Origin: Arthrobacter sp. AFG7.2 | GTDB taxonomy: Bacteria > Actinomycetota > Actinomycetes > Actinomycetales > Micrococcaceae | Assembly (NCBI RefSeq): GCF_002892835.1 | Contig: NZ_PJMB01000003.1 | Coordinates: forward strand, 186,001-250,000 | Reading direction: 5' to 3' | DNA: 64,000 nt | Translations under genes and position numbers: made by a program | The notes under the pieces: model-generated | What the model saw: the letters and a program-made list of their open reading frames with translations, nothing else | Told to the model about the DNA's origin: nothing | The model's database searches: none | In this document: positions 18,520 to 27,317 of the stretch, piece by piece | How the letters are laid out: each line of letters begins with the position of its first letter | Position numbering within the stretch: position 1 is the first letter of the stretch

Positions 18520-19107
18520 ATGAAGGTCCCACTGCCTCCCGCCCCCGGAACCAGCGAGCATCCCTGCCTGGCGCTGGCCAACAGCATCGTTACCCTTCCC
18601 GGCGGCCACGGGATCGATGAACTCGACAGCCCGGAAAATGCCACGGCATGGCTGGTGGCCCAGGAACTCGTACCCGAAGGGACCGGATTGCTGGAATATT
18701 GCCAACTGAAGCTAACCAACGTTAGAGGGCATCTCCGGCAGTTGCTGGAGTCGCATACCTTGGGCGTCGCCCCCGATCCTGCGTCCCTGGACGCCATCAA
18801 CGGTGCCCTGACAGCGGTGCCCAGCGCGGCGCTCCTGAGCTACCACCCCGGCGAGGGGCTGGCCCGGGTTTCCAACCATCCAGTGACACAACTCGTCGAT
18901 CATGCGATGGCGGCCATCACCGAGGACGCGGCTTCATTGTTGACCGGCCCGGATGCGCACCGCATCACGCAGTGTGCATCCACGCCATGCGACCGGTTCC
19001 TGCTTCGGACCCATTTAAGGCGGCAGTGGTGCTCCGAACGGTGCGGCGCCCGCCAACGCGCTACCCGCGCCTATGCCCGCAAACAGGACAAGACTCCCGC
19101 AGGATGA
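18520..19107 (+). CDS. CGNR zinc-finger (ABATE-domain) regulator
   Basis: About 195 aa from the ATG at 18520; an in-frame GTG at 18511 is the alternative. There is no good Shine-Dalgarno. The N-terminal ~120 residues match the ABATE-type sensing region (LALANSIVTLP...). The C-terminus carries the zinc finger ITQCASTPCDRFLL...RRQWCSERCGARQRA with all four cysteines. Here CGNR is replaced by CGAR. Family members are putative stress-related transcription regulators. It probably controls the divergent luciferase-like monooxygenase through the GTGATA sites. Confidence 0.85.
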   Translation: MKVPLPPAPGTSEHPCLALANSIVTLPGGHGIDELDSPENATAWLVAQELVPEGTGLLEYCQLKLTNVRGHLRQLLESHTLGVAPDPASLDAINGALTAVPSAALLSYHPGEGLARVSNHPVTQLVDHAMAAITEDAASLLTGPDAHRITQCASTPCDRFLLRTHLRRQWCSERCGARQRATRAYARKQDKTPAG

Positions 19108-19138
19108 CCGGGGCTGGACGTACGGTCCGGAATATTGC

Positions 19139-19310
19139 TTAGGCCGCTTTGCTGACACCGTTCAGGGTGGCAAGGAGTCGATCTGCGGCCACCGTGACCC
19201 CCGGCCTTTCACGGAACCGTGTACCAAGTTTTCCGGCGGCAGCGGCTAAGCTCTCCGTTCCCGTAAGTTCCATGAGAGCGTGCCGGATCGTTTCCGGGGA
19301 TGCTCCGGGA
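19139..19310 (-). pseudogene. C-terminal remnant of a UGT/MGT-type glycosyltransferase
   Basis: A minus-strand frame (open from 19441) ends in RPGASPETIRHALMELTG...RFRERPGVTVAADRLLATL. This looks like the last ~55 residues of macrolide-type glycosyltransferases (TPE.LR.A...L..AA..L...PG...AA..L). The 45 residues in front of it are unrelated and rich in Cys and Arg, and no donor-site motif is present. It is best read as the tail of a deleted gene. Homology is from memory of the family, not a search. Confidence 0.5.
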
Positions 19311-19472
19311 CGTTGAGTCCGACGACGGCGGACAAGGGTTAGCCGAAATATGACAAGGCAGTAAAGAACAATAGTTTCCTTTACATCGCCAAGACAATAA
19401 GTAGACTGTCTTTGCGCCGTCTTCATAATCCGGACGGTCATCTGACGCAGACATTACCGGGGGGTGGTGCGC

Positions 19473-20432
19473 ATGGCTGGAGCTGGTTCTCTGTGGCGTT
19501 CGCTGCGGCCGACCCTCTTGGCAGGAGCAGCCGCCCTTACGTGGCTCACCGTCTCGTCGACTGCAGCCAGTGCTGACACGCTCCCTGAGTCTCCATCGCT
19601 GCTTGGCGCTGTCACATCCTCGGTATCGTCGGTGGCCGAAGCACTGCCGGTCCTGTCGCAAGCCGATGCTTCGGATGATACGCCAGCATCCCCTAACGGC
19701 TTACTGCAGCCCGCAGTGCAACCTTTAGCCGGCGGCGTCGACAATCTCATTGCGTCAGTACCTGCGGTGCACCACGTAGTGCCGGCAAATACTGTTTCTG
19801 CCGTCACTGCGCCCGTAGCGGCTGTTGCCGACAATGTAGTGGCCGGAGCAGTAGGAGCGGTGGCAACACCGCTGACGGAAGTTGTCCCCGTCCTGGAGCC
19901 GGTGGTTCAACCCATCACCGAACTGGTGAGCGGGGATTCACCCCTGCCCGGCGGGATCCCGGGGCTTCCGCAGCTTCCGGCGACATCCGATGTGGGAGCT
20001 GTTCCCGGGAATACGGGTGTCAGTGATGGTGGAGCAGCTCCAACCCCGGCGGAAAATGCTGCCGGGGCAACGGAGGCGGTCGAGGTTCCCGGCGGGTCAG
20101 TGACCGCGCCGGCCCCGGCCAACATTGTCACCGCTCCCGTAACGCCCAAAGCTTCATACCTCGCGTCCTACCCCACATCCGGCGGCAGCCCGATAGCGAT
20201 AGCGGACGAGCAGACTAGCCCCTCCGGCGGGTCGCCCTACCCTGCACATGCTCCTGCTCCCCCTGCCTCGGGCAACGGCGGCAGCACGGTATCCGGGGCG
20301 GGTTCGGGTCCAGCAGCGTGGCTCGACGTCTTTGATCTTCCATTCCCCCTTGCAGGCGATAGCCCGCTGGGCGAGTATTCGGAGCATGCTCCTTCACCGG
20401 TGTCCTATGACCCCGGTTCCTCCCCTGACTAG
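19473..20432 (+). CDS. secreted low-complexity Ala/Val/Pro-rich protein
   Basis: A 319-aa protein from the ATG at 19473, eight bases after a G6 run; two GTG codons just upstream are alternatives. The signal peptide ends near STAASA. The mature part is rich in Val, Ala, Pro and Gly, with weakly repeated A/V-P-V-x-x-V-V-x-P blocks (residues ~100-160) and then a Pro/Gly/Ser-rich tail. No cysteines, no anchor motif and no enzyme motif are seen. It is followed after 89 nt by the LAKTG surface protein, so the two may form a surface or sporulation-like coat module. Function unknown. Confidence 0.75.
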   Translation: MAGAGSLWRSLRPTLLAGAAALTWLTVSSTAASADTLPESPSLLGAVTSSVSSVAEALPVLSQADASDDTPASPNGLLQPAVQPLAGGVDNLIASVPAVHHVVPANTVSAVTAPVAAVADNVVAGAVGAVATPLTEVVPVLEPVVQPITELVSGDSPLPGGIPGLPQLPATSDVGAVPGNTGVSDGGAAPTPAENAAGATEAVEVPGGSVTAPAPANIVTAPVTPKASYLASYPTSGGSPIAIADEQTSPSGGSPYPAHAPAPPASGNGGSTVSGAGSGPAAWLDVFDLPFPLAGDSPLGEYSEHAPSPVSYDPGSSPD

Positions 20433-20521
20433 TTGAGCGCCTTCTGCCTTTCTGTGGCAGGACACGGCAAACGGGTTGCTGATCCAGCACCCAACCTCAA
20501 CTACTTCAGGAGAAACCAATC

Positions 20522-21682
20522 ATGAGTTCCAACCTTCGCAGAGGGCTGCTCGGCACCCTCTTTGCCGGCGGGCTGCTTGCCCTTAGCTGCACTGCGGCCA
20601 ACGCAGCAGACGCCACTACCGCACCAGATGCCACCCAAACCGGCCTCGCAGTTGCCGCGGACGTAAACCTGGGTCTGGGCGGCCTCACCCAAACCGGCAC
20701 CAACAACGGCAGCATTGCTGACGCTGCGGTCGCCGCCGATGTCGCCCTTAATCTCGGCAACGTCGTGAACACCGGAAACACCGGCAGCCTTGTCGCTGCT
20801 GCGGTGGCGGCTGACGTCGATCTCGGACTGGGCAACGTGACGGGCACCAACGGCGCCGGCACGCATGTCCCCGACGCCACCGTCGTCGCGGACGCAGCGG
20901 TCAATCTTGGCAATGTCGCGGGCCCGGAGAACACCGGCAGCCTCGTCGACGCAGCCGTCGCTGCCGACGTCATCCTCGGCCAAGGTGATGTGACGGGAAC
21001 CAACGGCAGCCTTGTCGACGCAGCCGTTGCGGCGGACGTCAACCTCGGCCTGGGTAACGTGGCCGGCACAAATGGCACTCTCCCAGATGCTGCCGTTATC
21101 GCCGACATCGACCTCGGACTCGGACTCGGCGGCACCAACGGCACCGGCACCACCTTGCCCACAACCGACGTCGTAGCAGACATCGACCTCGGACTCGGAC
21201 TCGGCGGCACCAACGGCACCGGCACCACCGCCCCGGGGAACACCGGGGGCGTGGATGTCGACGTTGATCTGGGCGTAGGTATCGGCGGTTCGGGCAACGA
21301 TACAGAAGCCCCCGGAGCCGAAACGCCGGGGGCTGAAATGCCCGGTGACGGAACCGGTGGCATGGGAACTGTAAACCCGGGCACGGGCGGCGCAGCTCCC
21401 GGAACGGGTACTGGCGGCGGAACGGGAACGGTTGCCCCGGGAGCTGGCATCAGCGTGGTGGCCCCGGTAACCGGCACCACCAACGCTCAAACCAGCGTAG
21501 AAACAACCAACGCGGCTGACCGTACGGCCGGCAACGCCGTGACCGCTGCTTCAGCCGGCAATGCACAGGCGCAGGGCTCAGGGGTCCTGGCCAAGACGGG
21601 TGCTGACGCTTCACTGCTCCCGTTCGCCCTGGTCCTCCTCTTTGCTGGCCTGCTGCTTCTCAGGAAGCGGCGTGCTGCCTAG
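20522..21682 (+). CDS. LAxTG (class E sortase) surface protein with ADVxLGLG repeats
   Basis: A 386-aa protein; the ATG follows CAGGAGAAA. The signal peptide ends at TAANA. Residues ~40-250 are imperfect repeats of the type AAVAADVNLGLGNVTGTNG, about 20-25 residues each, and then a Gly/Thr/Pro-rich linker. The C-terminus is LAKTG (356-360), a hydrophobic helix and RKRRAA. This is the cell-wall sorting signal of class E sortases. It is therefore probably anchored to peptidoglycan. The repeats resemble beta-roll or chaplin-like extended structure, but I cannot name a function. Confidence 0.85.
   Translation: MSSNLRRGLLGTLFAGGLLALSCTAANAADATTAPDATQTGLAVAADVNLGLGGLTQTGTNNGSIADAAVAADVALNLGNVVNTGNTGSLVAAAVAADVDLGLGNVTGTNGAGTHVPDATVVADAAVNLGNVAGPENTGSLVDAAVAADVILGQGDVTGTNGSLVDAAVAADVNLGLGNVAGTNGTLPDAAVIADIDLGLGLGGTNGTGTTLPTTDVVADIDLGLGLGGTNGTGTTAPGNTGGVDVDVDLGVGIGGSGNDTEAPGAETPGAEMPGDGTGGMGTVNPGTGGAAPGTGTGGGTGTVAPGAGISVVAPVTGTTNAQTSVETTNAADRTAGNAVTAASAGNAQAQGSGVLAKTGADASLLPFALVLLFAGLLLLRKRRAA
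21107..21230 (+). repeat. direct duplication inside the LAKTG gene
   Basis: A ~50-bp segment encoding IDLGLGLGGTNGTGTT occurs twice, about 72 bp apart and nearly identical in DNA. It is the most recent of the internal repeat duplications in this gene. Confidence 0.8.
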
Positions 21683-21750
21683 CCCTCGGCTGTGACGACT
21701 GATAGGGATCAGGGCTGCGGACGAAAGTAGAGGCAGCCCTGCGTAAGACG

Positions 21751-21787
21751 AACGTCCGGTGGCGGATTGTTTCCGCCACCGGACGTT
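21751..21787 (+). terminator. strong hairpin terminator after the surface-protein pair
   Basis: A perfect 15-bp stem (AACGTCCGGTGGCGG at 21751-21765 with its complement at 21773-21787) encloses a 7-nt loop and is followed by TT. It separates the LAKTG gene from the STAS-like gene. Lying 25 bp before that gene's start, it could also act as an attenuator. Confidence 0.85.
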
Positions 21788-21812
21788 TCGACATAGCAAC
21801 GAGGAAAGCACT

Positions 21813-22193
21813 GTGAAACACATGGAACGGTTTGCGGCATCAAAGGACAACGGAATATTGAGGCTGCAGTGGGCACCCCTGACGTTCGTGACGTATGAAA
21901 TCGCCGTACAGGCCGCCCGCGTGCTAGCCGACCTGAGCGGCAACCAACAACTGCCGCTCCTCGTTGACATCACCGGTGTCACGGGCCTCGCCCCGGAAGC
22001 GAGGGCCGGCATGAATACATACCGTGGATTCTCCACAGTTGCGCTCGTCGGCGATCATCCGATGGGCACGGTAATCTCAGGATTTGCCCAGCAGTCCGCC
22101 ACTCCGACGGCCTTCTTCACCAATGGCGCAGAGGCCCTCCGGTGGCTTTCACTTGAACAGCCGGCCCGCGCTGACCACCAACATGAACCTTGA
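21813..22193 (+). CDS. STAS-like small protein (DUF7793-type)
   Basis: A 126-aa protein from the GTG at 21813, with GAGGA seven bases upstream. The sequence pattern LRLQWAP...LLVDITGVTGLAPEARA...VALVGDHPMGTVISGF...PTAFFTNGAEALRWL matches a SpoIIAA/STAS-fold family that is expanded in Arthrobacter-like genomes. Such proteins may take part in partner switching or lipid/ligand binding. No anti-sigma partner is adjacent. Single gene behind a strong terminator. Confidence 0.75.
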   Translation: MKHMERFAASKDNGILRLQWAPLTFVTYEIAVQAARVLADLSGNQQLPLLVDITGVTGLAPEARAGMNTYRGFSTVALVGDHPMGTVISGFAQQSATPTAFFTNGAEALRWLSLEQPARADHQHEP

Positions 22194-22284
22194 AGAGCGA
22201 CTCCACCTAACGCCTGCAGGCACAACTACAGAAGCACGGGGAAACACGCGCCTTCCCCGCAAACCGCATCAAGAAAGTACAACC

Positions 22285-24609
22285 ATGCACCCCACCGGCG
22301 TCTCCCTGGAGACCGCGCCGCCGCCGTCGTCCTTTCCCCTGGACAGGGTCCGGCTGCTGCCAGGCCGCTTCAAGAGCGCGCAGGACGTTGATATTCGCTA
22401 TGTTCTTGAGCTCGACGCCGACCGTCTCTGCGCGCCCTATCTCAAGGAAGCGGGACTTGCGACGGCAGCGGAACCTTACGGCAACTGGGAATCCGACGGC
22501 ATGGGCGGGCACATCAACGGGCACTTTTTGAGCGCCTGCGCGCGGCTGTTCGCTGCCACCGAAGACGTCCTGCTGCTCGAACGGGTGCAGTACGTTGTGC
22601 AGGTTTTGGACCGGTGCCAGGCTGCGGCCGGAAACGGGTACGTGGGCGGCGTCCCCCGCGGAGCGCGGCTCGGAGAAGAACTGGCCGCAGGACGCATCGA
22701 GGCGGATCTCTTCACGCTCAACGGGCGATGGGTCCCGCTCTACAACCTGCACAAAACCTTCGCGGGCCTCCTGGACGCTTACACCTATGCGGGTTCTGAC
22801 AACGCCCTCGCCGTACTCCTGCGCCTGGCGGACTGGTGGTGTGACGTATCGCGCCGCATCGATGACGACTCGCTCGAGGAGGTACTCACCACCGAGTTTG
22901 GCGGCATGAACGACGTCTTCACCTCCCTTGCCCGGGTGACCGGCAGGAAAGAGTACCTGCGCGAGGCCGAACGATTCTCGCACCGCGCCCTCCTTGACCC
23001 GCTGGCGGCCGGCGACGACCGGCTGGACGGGCTCCACGCGAACACGCAGATTCCCAAAGTTGTCGGCTATGAACGCTACGCGCAGGCCACAGGCGACTTC
23101 CGTTGCCTCAACGCGTCTGATCACTTCTGGGACGTTGTCACCCGGCAACGAACCGTCTCAATCGGCGGCAACAGCGTCCGGGAACATTTCCACCCGTCGC
23201 GGGACTTCACTCCCATGGTCCTGGACGTCCAGGGGCCGGAAACCTGCAACACCTACAACATGCTCAAGCTCGCAAAGCTTCGCTTCGAACGGACCGGCGA
23301 TCCGGCAGCCCTGGAGTTTTACGAGCGGGCCACGTTTAACCACATCCTTTCCTCCCAGCACCCGGAGCGGGGAGGCTTCGCCTACTTCACGCCGATGCGC
23401 CCGTCCCACTACCGGGTGTACTCCACCGTCCACGAATCAATGTGGTGCTGCGTGGGCTCCGGAATGGAGAACCACGCCGGTTACGGGGAACTCGTGTACA
23501 GCCACAGCGGTGACAGCCTGGGAATCAACCTCTACATCCCCTCCACACTGGGCTGGACCGAACGCGGAACACACGTTCACCTCGATACGGATTTCCCGCA
23601 CTCGGACCTCGCCACATTGACCGTCACCGCGGCCGCCCCCACCGAGTTCACCTTGCGGCTTCGACGCCCCGCATGGGCAACGGACATGGAAGTCCGCGCA
23701 TCCAAAACCGGTGAAGGCCTCCCTGCGCAGCCCGTTGAACAGGAAAACCACGTCACCATCCAGCGCATCTGGGAGGGCACCACCACCGTTTCCATCCGGC
23801 TCCGCGCCGAAGTCCGGGCTGAAGCGCTTCCGGATGGCTCGCCCTGGGTCTCTTTCCTCTACGGACCCGTGGTCCTCGCCGCCAGGGAAGGAAAGGCCGG
23901 GCTGGAAAGCTTCGATGCAGCCGGTGAAAGGATGGGCCACGTCGCCAGCGGCCCCCAGATAGCCCTGGCAAACACCCCGGTGGTCTCCGCGCCCGACCCG
24001 GCAGACGCCGTCGTCCTGGTCAATCGTGAACAGCTTGCCGCGGAACTCACGGCTACAAAAGAGGGTTCTCCCGTTCAGGTCCGGCTTGAACCGTTCGCAG
24101 GGATCCACGACGAGCGCTACACGGTCTACTGGCCCACCGGCGCCGCTCCCGCCCTGCGCACTGCCGGGCTCGCCGCCATGGATGCAGACGCAGCAGAAAA
24201 GGAATCCGTCATCGACGCCGTCACTGGGGGCGAACAGCAACCGGAGGCTGACCACTTCCTCACCGGCGAAGGCACCAAGGCCGGTGGACAGGACGGACTG
24301 CACTGGCGGGCCGCAACAGGGTGGTTCTCCTACACCCTCAAGGATCCCGCCACCGAAGCAGCCTGCCTCAGGGTCGCTGTCCGGCAGACCCCTGGACGCC
24401 GCCAGCGGCTTACCCTGAACGGCGCGCCCCTGACCGACGCATTGCGCACCGCAACAGACGGCAGCAACGTCCTAACCGATTACGCCATCCCGGCGGAAGC
24501 CAGGCTCAAGGACCCGCAGACGCTCGTGTTCGCAGTGCATGCAGAACCAGGTTCCAGCACGGAGGACTTGCTGTCAGTGGAACTGCGGAAAGCATCTCGG
24601 AACGGCTGA
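22285..24609 (+). CDS. GH127 beta-L-arabinofuranosidase
   Basis: A 774-aa enzyme from the ATG at 22285; upstream in-frame sequence overlaps the previous gene and lacks coding character. It has the GH127 (alpha/alpha)6-barrel, with VQGPETCNTYNMLKL (Glu319, Cys321) and WCCVGSGMENH (Cys388, Cys389). In the family these hold the zinc and supply the cysteine nucleophile. Glu300 (REHF) is a candidate acid/base. No signal peptide, so it acts in the cytoplasm on imported arabino-oligosaccharides. It faces the ROK regulator and sugar importer, but lies on the other side of the regulator. Confidence 0.92.
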   Translation: MHPTGVSLETAPPPSSFPLDRVRLLPGRFKSAQDVDIRYVLELDADRLCAPYLKEAGLATAAEPYGNWESDGMGGHINGHFLSACARLFAATEDVLLLERVQYVVQVLDRCQAAAGNGYVGGVPRGARLGEELAAGRIEADLFTLNGRWVPLYNLHKTFAGLLDAYTYAGSDNALAVLLRLADWWCDVSRRIDDDSLEEVLTTEFGGMNDVFTSLARVTGRKEYLREAERFSHRALLDPLAAGDDRLDGLHANTQIPKVVGYERYAQATGDFRCLNASDHFWDVVTRQRTVSIGGNSVREHFHPSRDFTPMVLDVQGPETCNTYNMLKLAKLRFERTGDPAALEFYERATFNHILSSQHPERGGFAYFTPMRPSHYRVYSTVHESMWCCVGSGMENHAGYGELVYSHSGDSLGINLYIPSTLGWTERGTHVHLDTDFPHSDLATLTVTAAAPTEFTLRLRRPAWATDMEVRASKTGEGLPAQPVEQENHVTIQRIWEGTTTVSIRLRAEVRAEALPDGSPWVSFLYGPVVLAAREGKAGLESFDAAGERMGHVASGPQIALANTPVVSAPDPADAVVLVNREQLAAELTATKEGSPVQVRLEPFAGIHDERYTVYWPTGAAPALRTAGLAAMDADAAEKESVIDAVTGGEQQPEADHFLTGEGTKAGGQDGLHWRAATGWFSYTLKDPATEAACLRVAVRQTPGRRQRLTLNGAPLTDALRTATDGSNVLTDYAIPAEARLKDPQTLVFAVHAEPGSSTEDLLSVELRKASRNG

Positions 24610-24706
24610 CGGAGTTACGGGCCCGGCACGTGGGCGCCGGCGCGGACGGTTCCCCTGAACGGCGCAGAGTTGACGAAGATAGTGCGCATTGAAACAGGTG
24701 GATGCG

Positions 24707-25912
24707 TCAGGACCGGGCGGCCCGCGGGAGGAACGCGTGCGGTTCGGCCTTGATTTGTGTCAGTGCGGACTCGATGGCGCCCTTGACCACCACCTGGGCT
24801 CCGAACGTGCTGGCAACGAGTTCCGGGAGCGGCAGGCCGGTATCGGTGGGCAGCAGGCTGCGTGCGTGTTCGAGGACGGGTTCGATGGCCCGTGAGATGC
24901 CGCCTGCGATGACGACGCGCTCAATGTCCAGGAGGCTGGAGAGCACCACCGCGATCCGCGCCAGCCGGGCGCCGAGCCGGGCGATGATGTCCTCTGCAAA
25001 CGGATCCCCTTCCCGGGCAGCCTGGAACACGTCCTCCGCGTTGATCTCCCCTTCGGGCATCTGCCGCAGCATGGTTTCGCCCTCGTAGGAATGAATGCGC
25101 GAACGCGCCCACTTCCGCGCAAGGGCTCCAAACCCGTCGGCACCCCCTTCGTCAGGCACGAACTTGCCGGCCGTCAGCGTATCGAGGAACCGCATTTCAC
25201 CTGCGCCGCCTCGAGGACCCCGCAGCAGGCGTCCATCGACAATCAGGCCCGCACCGAACCGCTCCCCCGTCAACAACGTTGCCTGGTTGGCGGATGGCTC
25301 GTGGGCGCGTTCGGCCACAGCGGCAAGGTTGGCGTCATTCTCGACGACGACCCTGCCGTGGAGGTGCGACGCAAAGCCGGAATTCATCAGGTGCCAGAAT
25401 TCTCCATCAGGCGACATGCCGTTCGCGTCGATTGGCGCGGGGACGCCGACCACCGTGAGCAGGACGTCGTCCGGGGCGCGGCCGACGTCCTGGAGGGTCA
25501 GACGGATCAGCTCCCGGGCGCTCGCACCACGGCCCTCGCGTCCCAGCGCATGCGACTCAATGCCCTGGCGGCGCGTGCCCAGCTCACGCCCGCGCAAATC
25601 CGCCACTATGACGGTGAAGTAGGTTTCCCCCGCGTCCAGCCCGACAACAACACCGGCCGCCTCGCGCAGCTGGTAGCGGCGGGCCGGGCGTCCCTTGGGC
25701 GTGTGGCCTCCGGCCCGGCCATCATCCACTTCCTCCAGCCAGCCGGCATCGACCAGGCCATCGCATACGCCAAGCACTGTGGCGCGCGTCAGCCCCGTCA
25801 CGGCCATGGCCTCGCCAGCCGTGAACACTTGCTCCTGAAGACCGAAGCGCAGCAATGCATCAGAGTTGATCTGCCGCAACAGCTGCGTTGATCTCGCCGT
25901 GGTCCCGTTCAT
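24707..25912 (-). CDS. ROK-family transcriptional regulator
   Basis: A 401-aa protein. The N-terminal ~75 residues form a winged helix (AGEAMAVTGLTRATVLGVCDGLVDAGWL). The rest is a ROK sugar-kinase fold with VVVGLDAGETYFTVIVAD and the RGGAGEM element. The usual Cys-x-Cys zinc motif of ROK proteins is absent after GAGE, so zinc-dependent sugar sensing may be altered. It is divergent from the sugar importer and alpha-glucosidase operon at 26002, its likely target. Confidence 0.92.
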   Translation of the reverse strand: MNGTTARSTQLLRQINSDALLRFGLQEQVFTAGEAMAVTGLTRATVLGVCDGLVDAGWLEEVDDGRAGGHTPKGRPARRYQLREAAGVVVGLDAGETYFTVIVADLRGRELGTRRQGIESHALGREGRGASARELIRLTLQDVGRAPDDVLLTVVGVPAPIDANGMSPDGEFWHLMNSGFASHLHGRVVVENDANLAAVAERAHEPSANQATLLTGERFGAGLIVDGRLLRGPRGGAGEMRFLDTLTAGKFVPDEGGADGFGALARKWARSRIHSYEGETMLRQMPEGEINAEDVFQAAREGDPFAEDIIARLGARLARIAVVLSSLLDIERVVIAGGISRAIEPVLEHARSLLPTDTGLPLPELVASTFGAQVVVKGAIESALTQIKAEPHAFLPRAARS

Positions 25913-25962
25913 CCCTTGACGATATCGCCTCCATCCCCCATCCTCGTATAGGACCTAAATAT

Positions 25963-25980
25963 AAGATCCATATAAATCTT
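25963..25980. promoter_or_regulatory. AT-rich inverted repeat between ROK gene and sugar operon
   Basis: AAGAT-8-ATCTT lies in a very AT-rich stretch (25945-25985) that is out of character with the surrounding DNA. It sits about 20-40 bp before the binding-protein start and is a good candidate for the operon promoter overlapped by a ROK operator. Confidence 0.5.
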
Positions 25981-26001
25981 CTGTGAGACCCCTAGGAGCC
26001 G

Positions 26002-27279
26002 ATGTTGCCACCTTTGACGTCCATACGGACGCACGTCTCCCGACGCACTTTCCTTGCTGCTGCCGGGGGCGCATTGACCGCGTTCGGCTTGGCTGGTTGT
26101 GCCCCGGGAGGTACGCGCCCCACCGTCACGTTCCACCAGTCCAAACCGGAAGCGGTGCCCTACTTCCGCGATCTCGCGGCCCAATTTTCCGGGTCCCAGG
26201 ACCGGGTCCGCGTTCTACACGATATGGCGACAAATCTTTCCGCCAGCTTTGTGCGCAGCAGCCCGCCGGATCTCGGCTGCCTCAACTACAACCTTGAAAT
26301 GGCCCGGTTCATGGAGCGCGGGGCGCTCTCTGACCTGTCCGATCTCCCGGCAGCAGCTTCCATCCGCGACGACGTCCTGGACCTTACCAACTGGTACCCC
26401 ACCTACCCGGGCCGCACGAGCATCATCCCCTACTCGGTCATGGCCGCCTCGGTCATCTATAACCGCCGCATCTTCGAGCAGAACGAGCTCGCCGTCCCGA
26501 CAACCTGGGAAGAACTGATCAAGGTTTGTGAGGTACTCAAGGCAGCCGGCATCACTCCGATCTACGGCACCTTCCGTGACCCCTGGACCATCGCGCAGGG
26601 CCTGTTCGATTACACGGTGGGCGGCATGGTCAACGTGCGCGACTTCTACAAGGCAATGCATGAGATCGGCGAGAACGTGGGACCGGATTCCGACGTGTCC
26701 TTCCAGAAAACGATGCTCGAGCCCGTGCAGCGCATGGTGCAGCTGACCACTTACATCAACCCTGATGCATCCAGCCGCGGCTATGGCGACGGCAACACCG
26801 CCATGGCCCAGGGGCAGGCGGCAATGTACCTTCAGGGGCCGTGGGCCTTCGGAGAGATTGAAAAGGCCGGCACAGATGTGGATCTCGGCACCTTCCCGCT
26901 GCCAATGACCAGCGACCCCAACGATCTGAAGGTCCGCGTCAACATCGACCTTTCGCTCTGGATCCCCGAATTCGCCAACGCCCGGGAAGGTGCCCGCGAC
27001 TTCCTTCAGTACCTCATGCAGCCCGAGATCCAGAACTCCTACAACGCCGAGTTCCTGGGATTCGGCACGGCCAAGGACGCACCGGCGGTGACAGACCCCC
27101 GAATCGTTGAGATGCAGAAGTACTACGACGAGGGCCGCTTTTATATGGGCGCCTCACAGTTCATCCCGAACTCGATTCCCGCCGCCAACTACCTCCAGTC
27201 AATCGTCGGTGGCGCCGACGCCGAGAGCACGTTGCGCCGAATGGACGCCGACTGGGCCCGCCTGGCCTTCCGCGCGTGA
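26002..27279 (+). CDS. sugar-binding lipoprotein of ABC importer (Tat-exported)
   Basis: A 425-aa solute-binding protein. The N-terminus SRRTFLAAAGG is a twin-arginine signal, and LAGC is a lipobox, so it is likely folded in the cytoplasm and then exported and lipidated. The body follows the CUT1 maltose-binding pattern (PTTWEELIKVCEVLKAAGITP, GQAAMYLQGPWAFGEIE). AGGAG precedes the ATG at 26002. It is the first gene of an operon with two permeases and an alpha-glucosidase, suggesting uptake of alpha-glucosides (maltose, trehalose, sucrose or isomers). Confidence 0.92.
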   Translation: MLPPLTSIRTHVSRRTFLAAAGGALTAFGLAGCAPGGTRPTVTFHQSKPEAVPYFRDLAAQFSGSQDRVRVLHDMATNLSASFVRSSPPDLGCLNYNLEMARFMERGALSDLSDLPAAASIRDDVLDLTNWYPTYPGRTSIIPYSVMAASVIYNRRIFEQNELAVPTTWEELIKVCEVLKAAGITPIYGTFRDPWTIAQGLFDYTVGGMVNVRDFYKAMHEIGENVGPDSDVSFQKTMLEPVQRMVQLTTYINPDASSRGYGDGNTAMAQGQAAMYLQGPWAFGEIEKAGTDVDLGTFPLPMTSDPNDLKVRVNIDLSLWIPEFANAREGARDFLQYLMQPEIQNSYNAEFLGFGTAKDAPAVTDPRIVEMQKYYDEGRFYMGASQFIPNSIPAANYLQSIVGGADAESTLRRMDADWARLAFRA

Positions 27280-27317
27280 TCACACTTCCGTTCTAATGCA
27301 CGAAACGAGGACCCTTC

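Noticed and set aside
20506..21483. Long Pro/Val-rich minus-strand frames opposite the LAKTG gene
   Set aside because: These are antisense translations of the repeats. The plus strand has a signal peptide, a sorting signal and a ribosome site.
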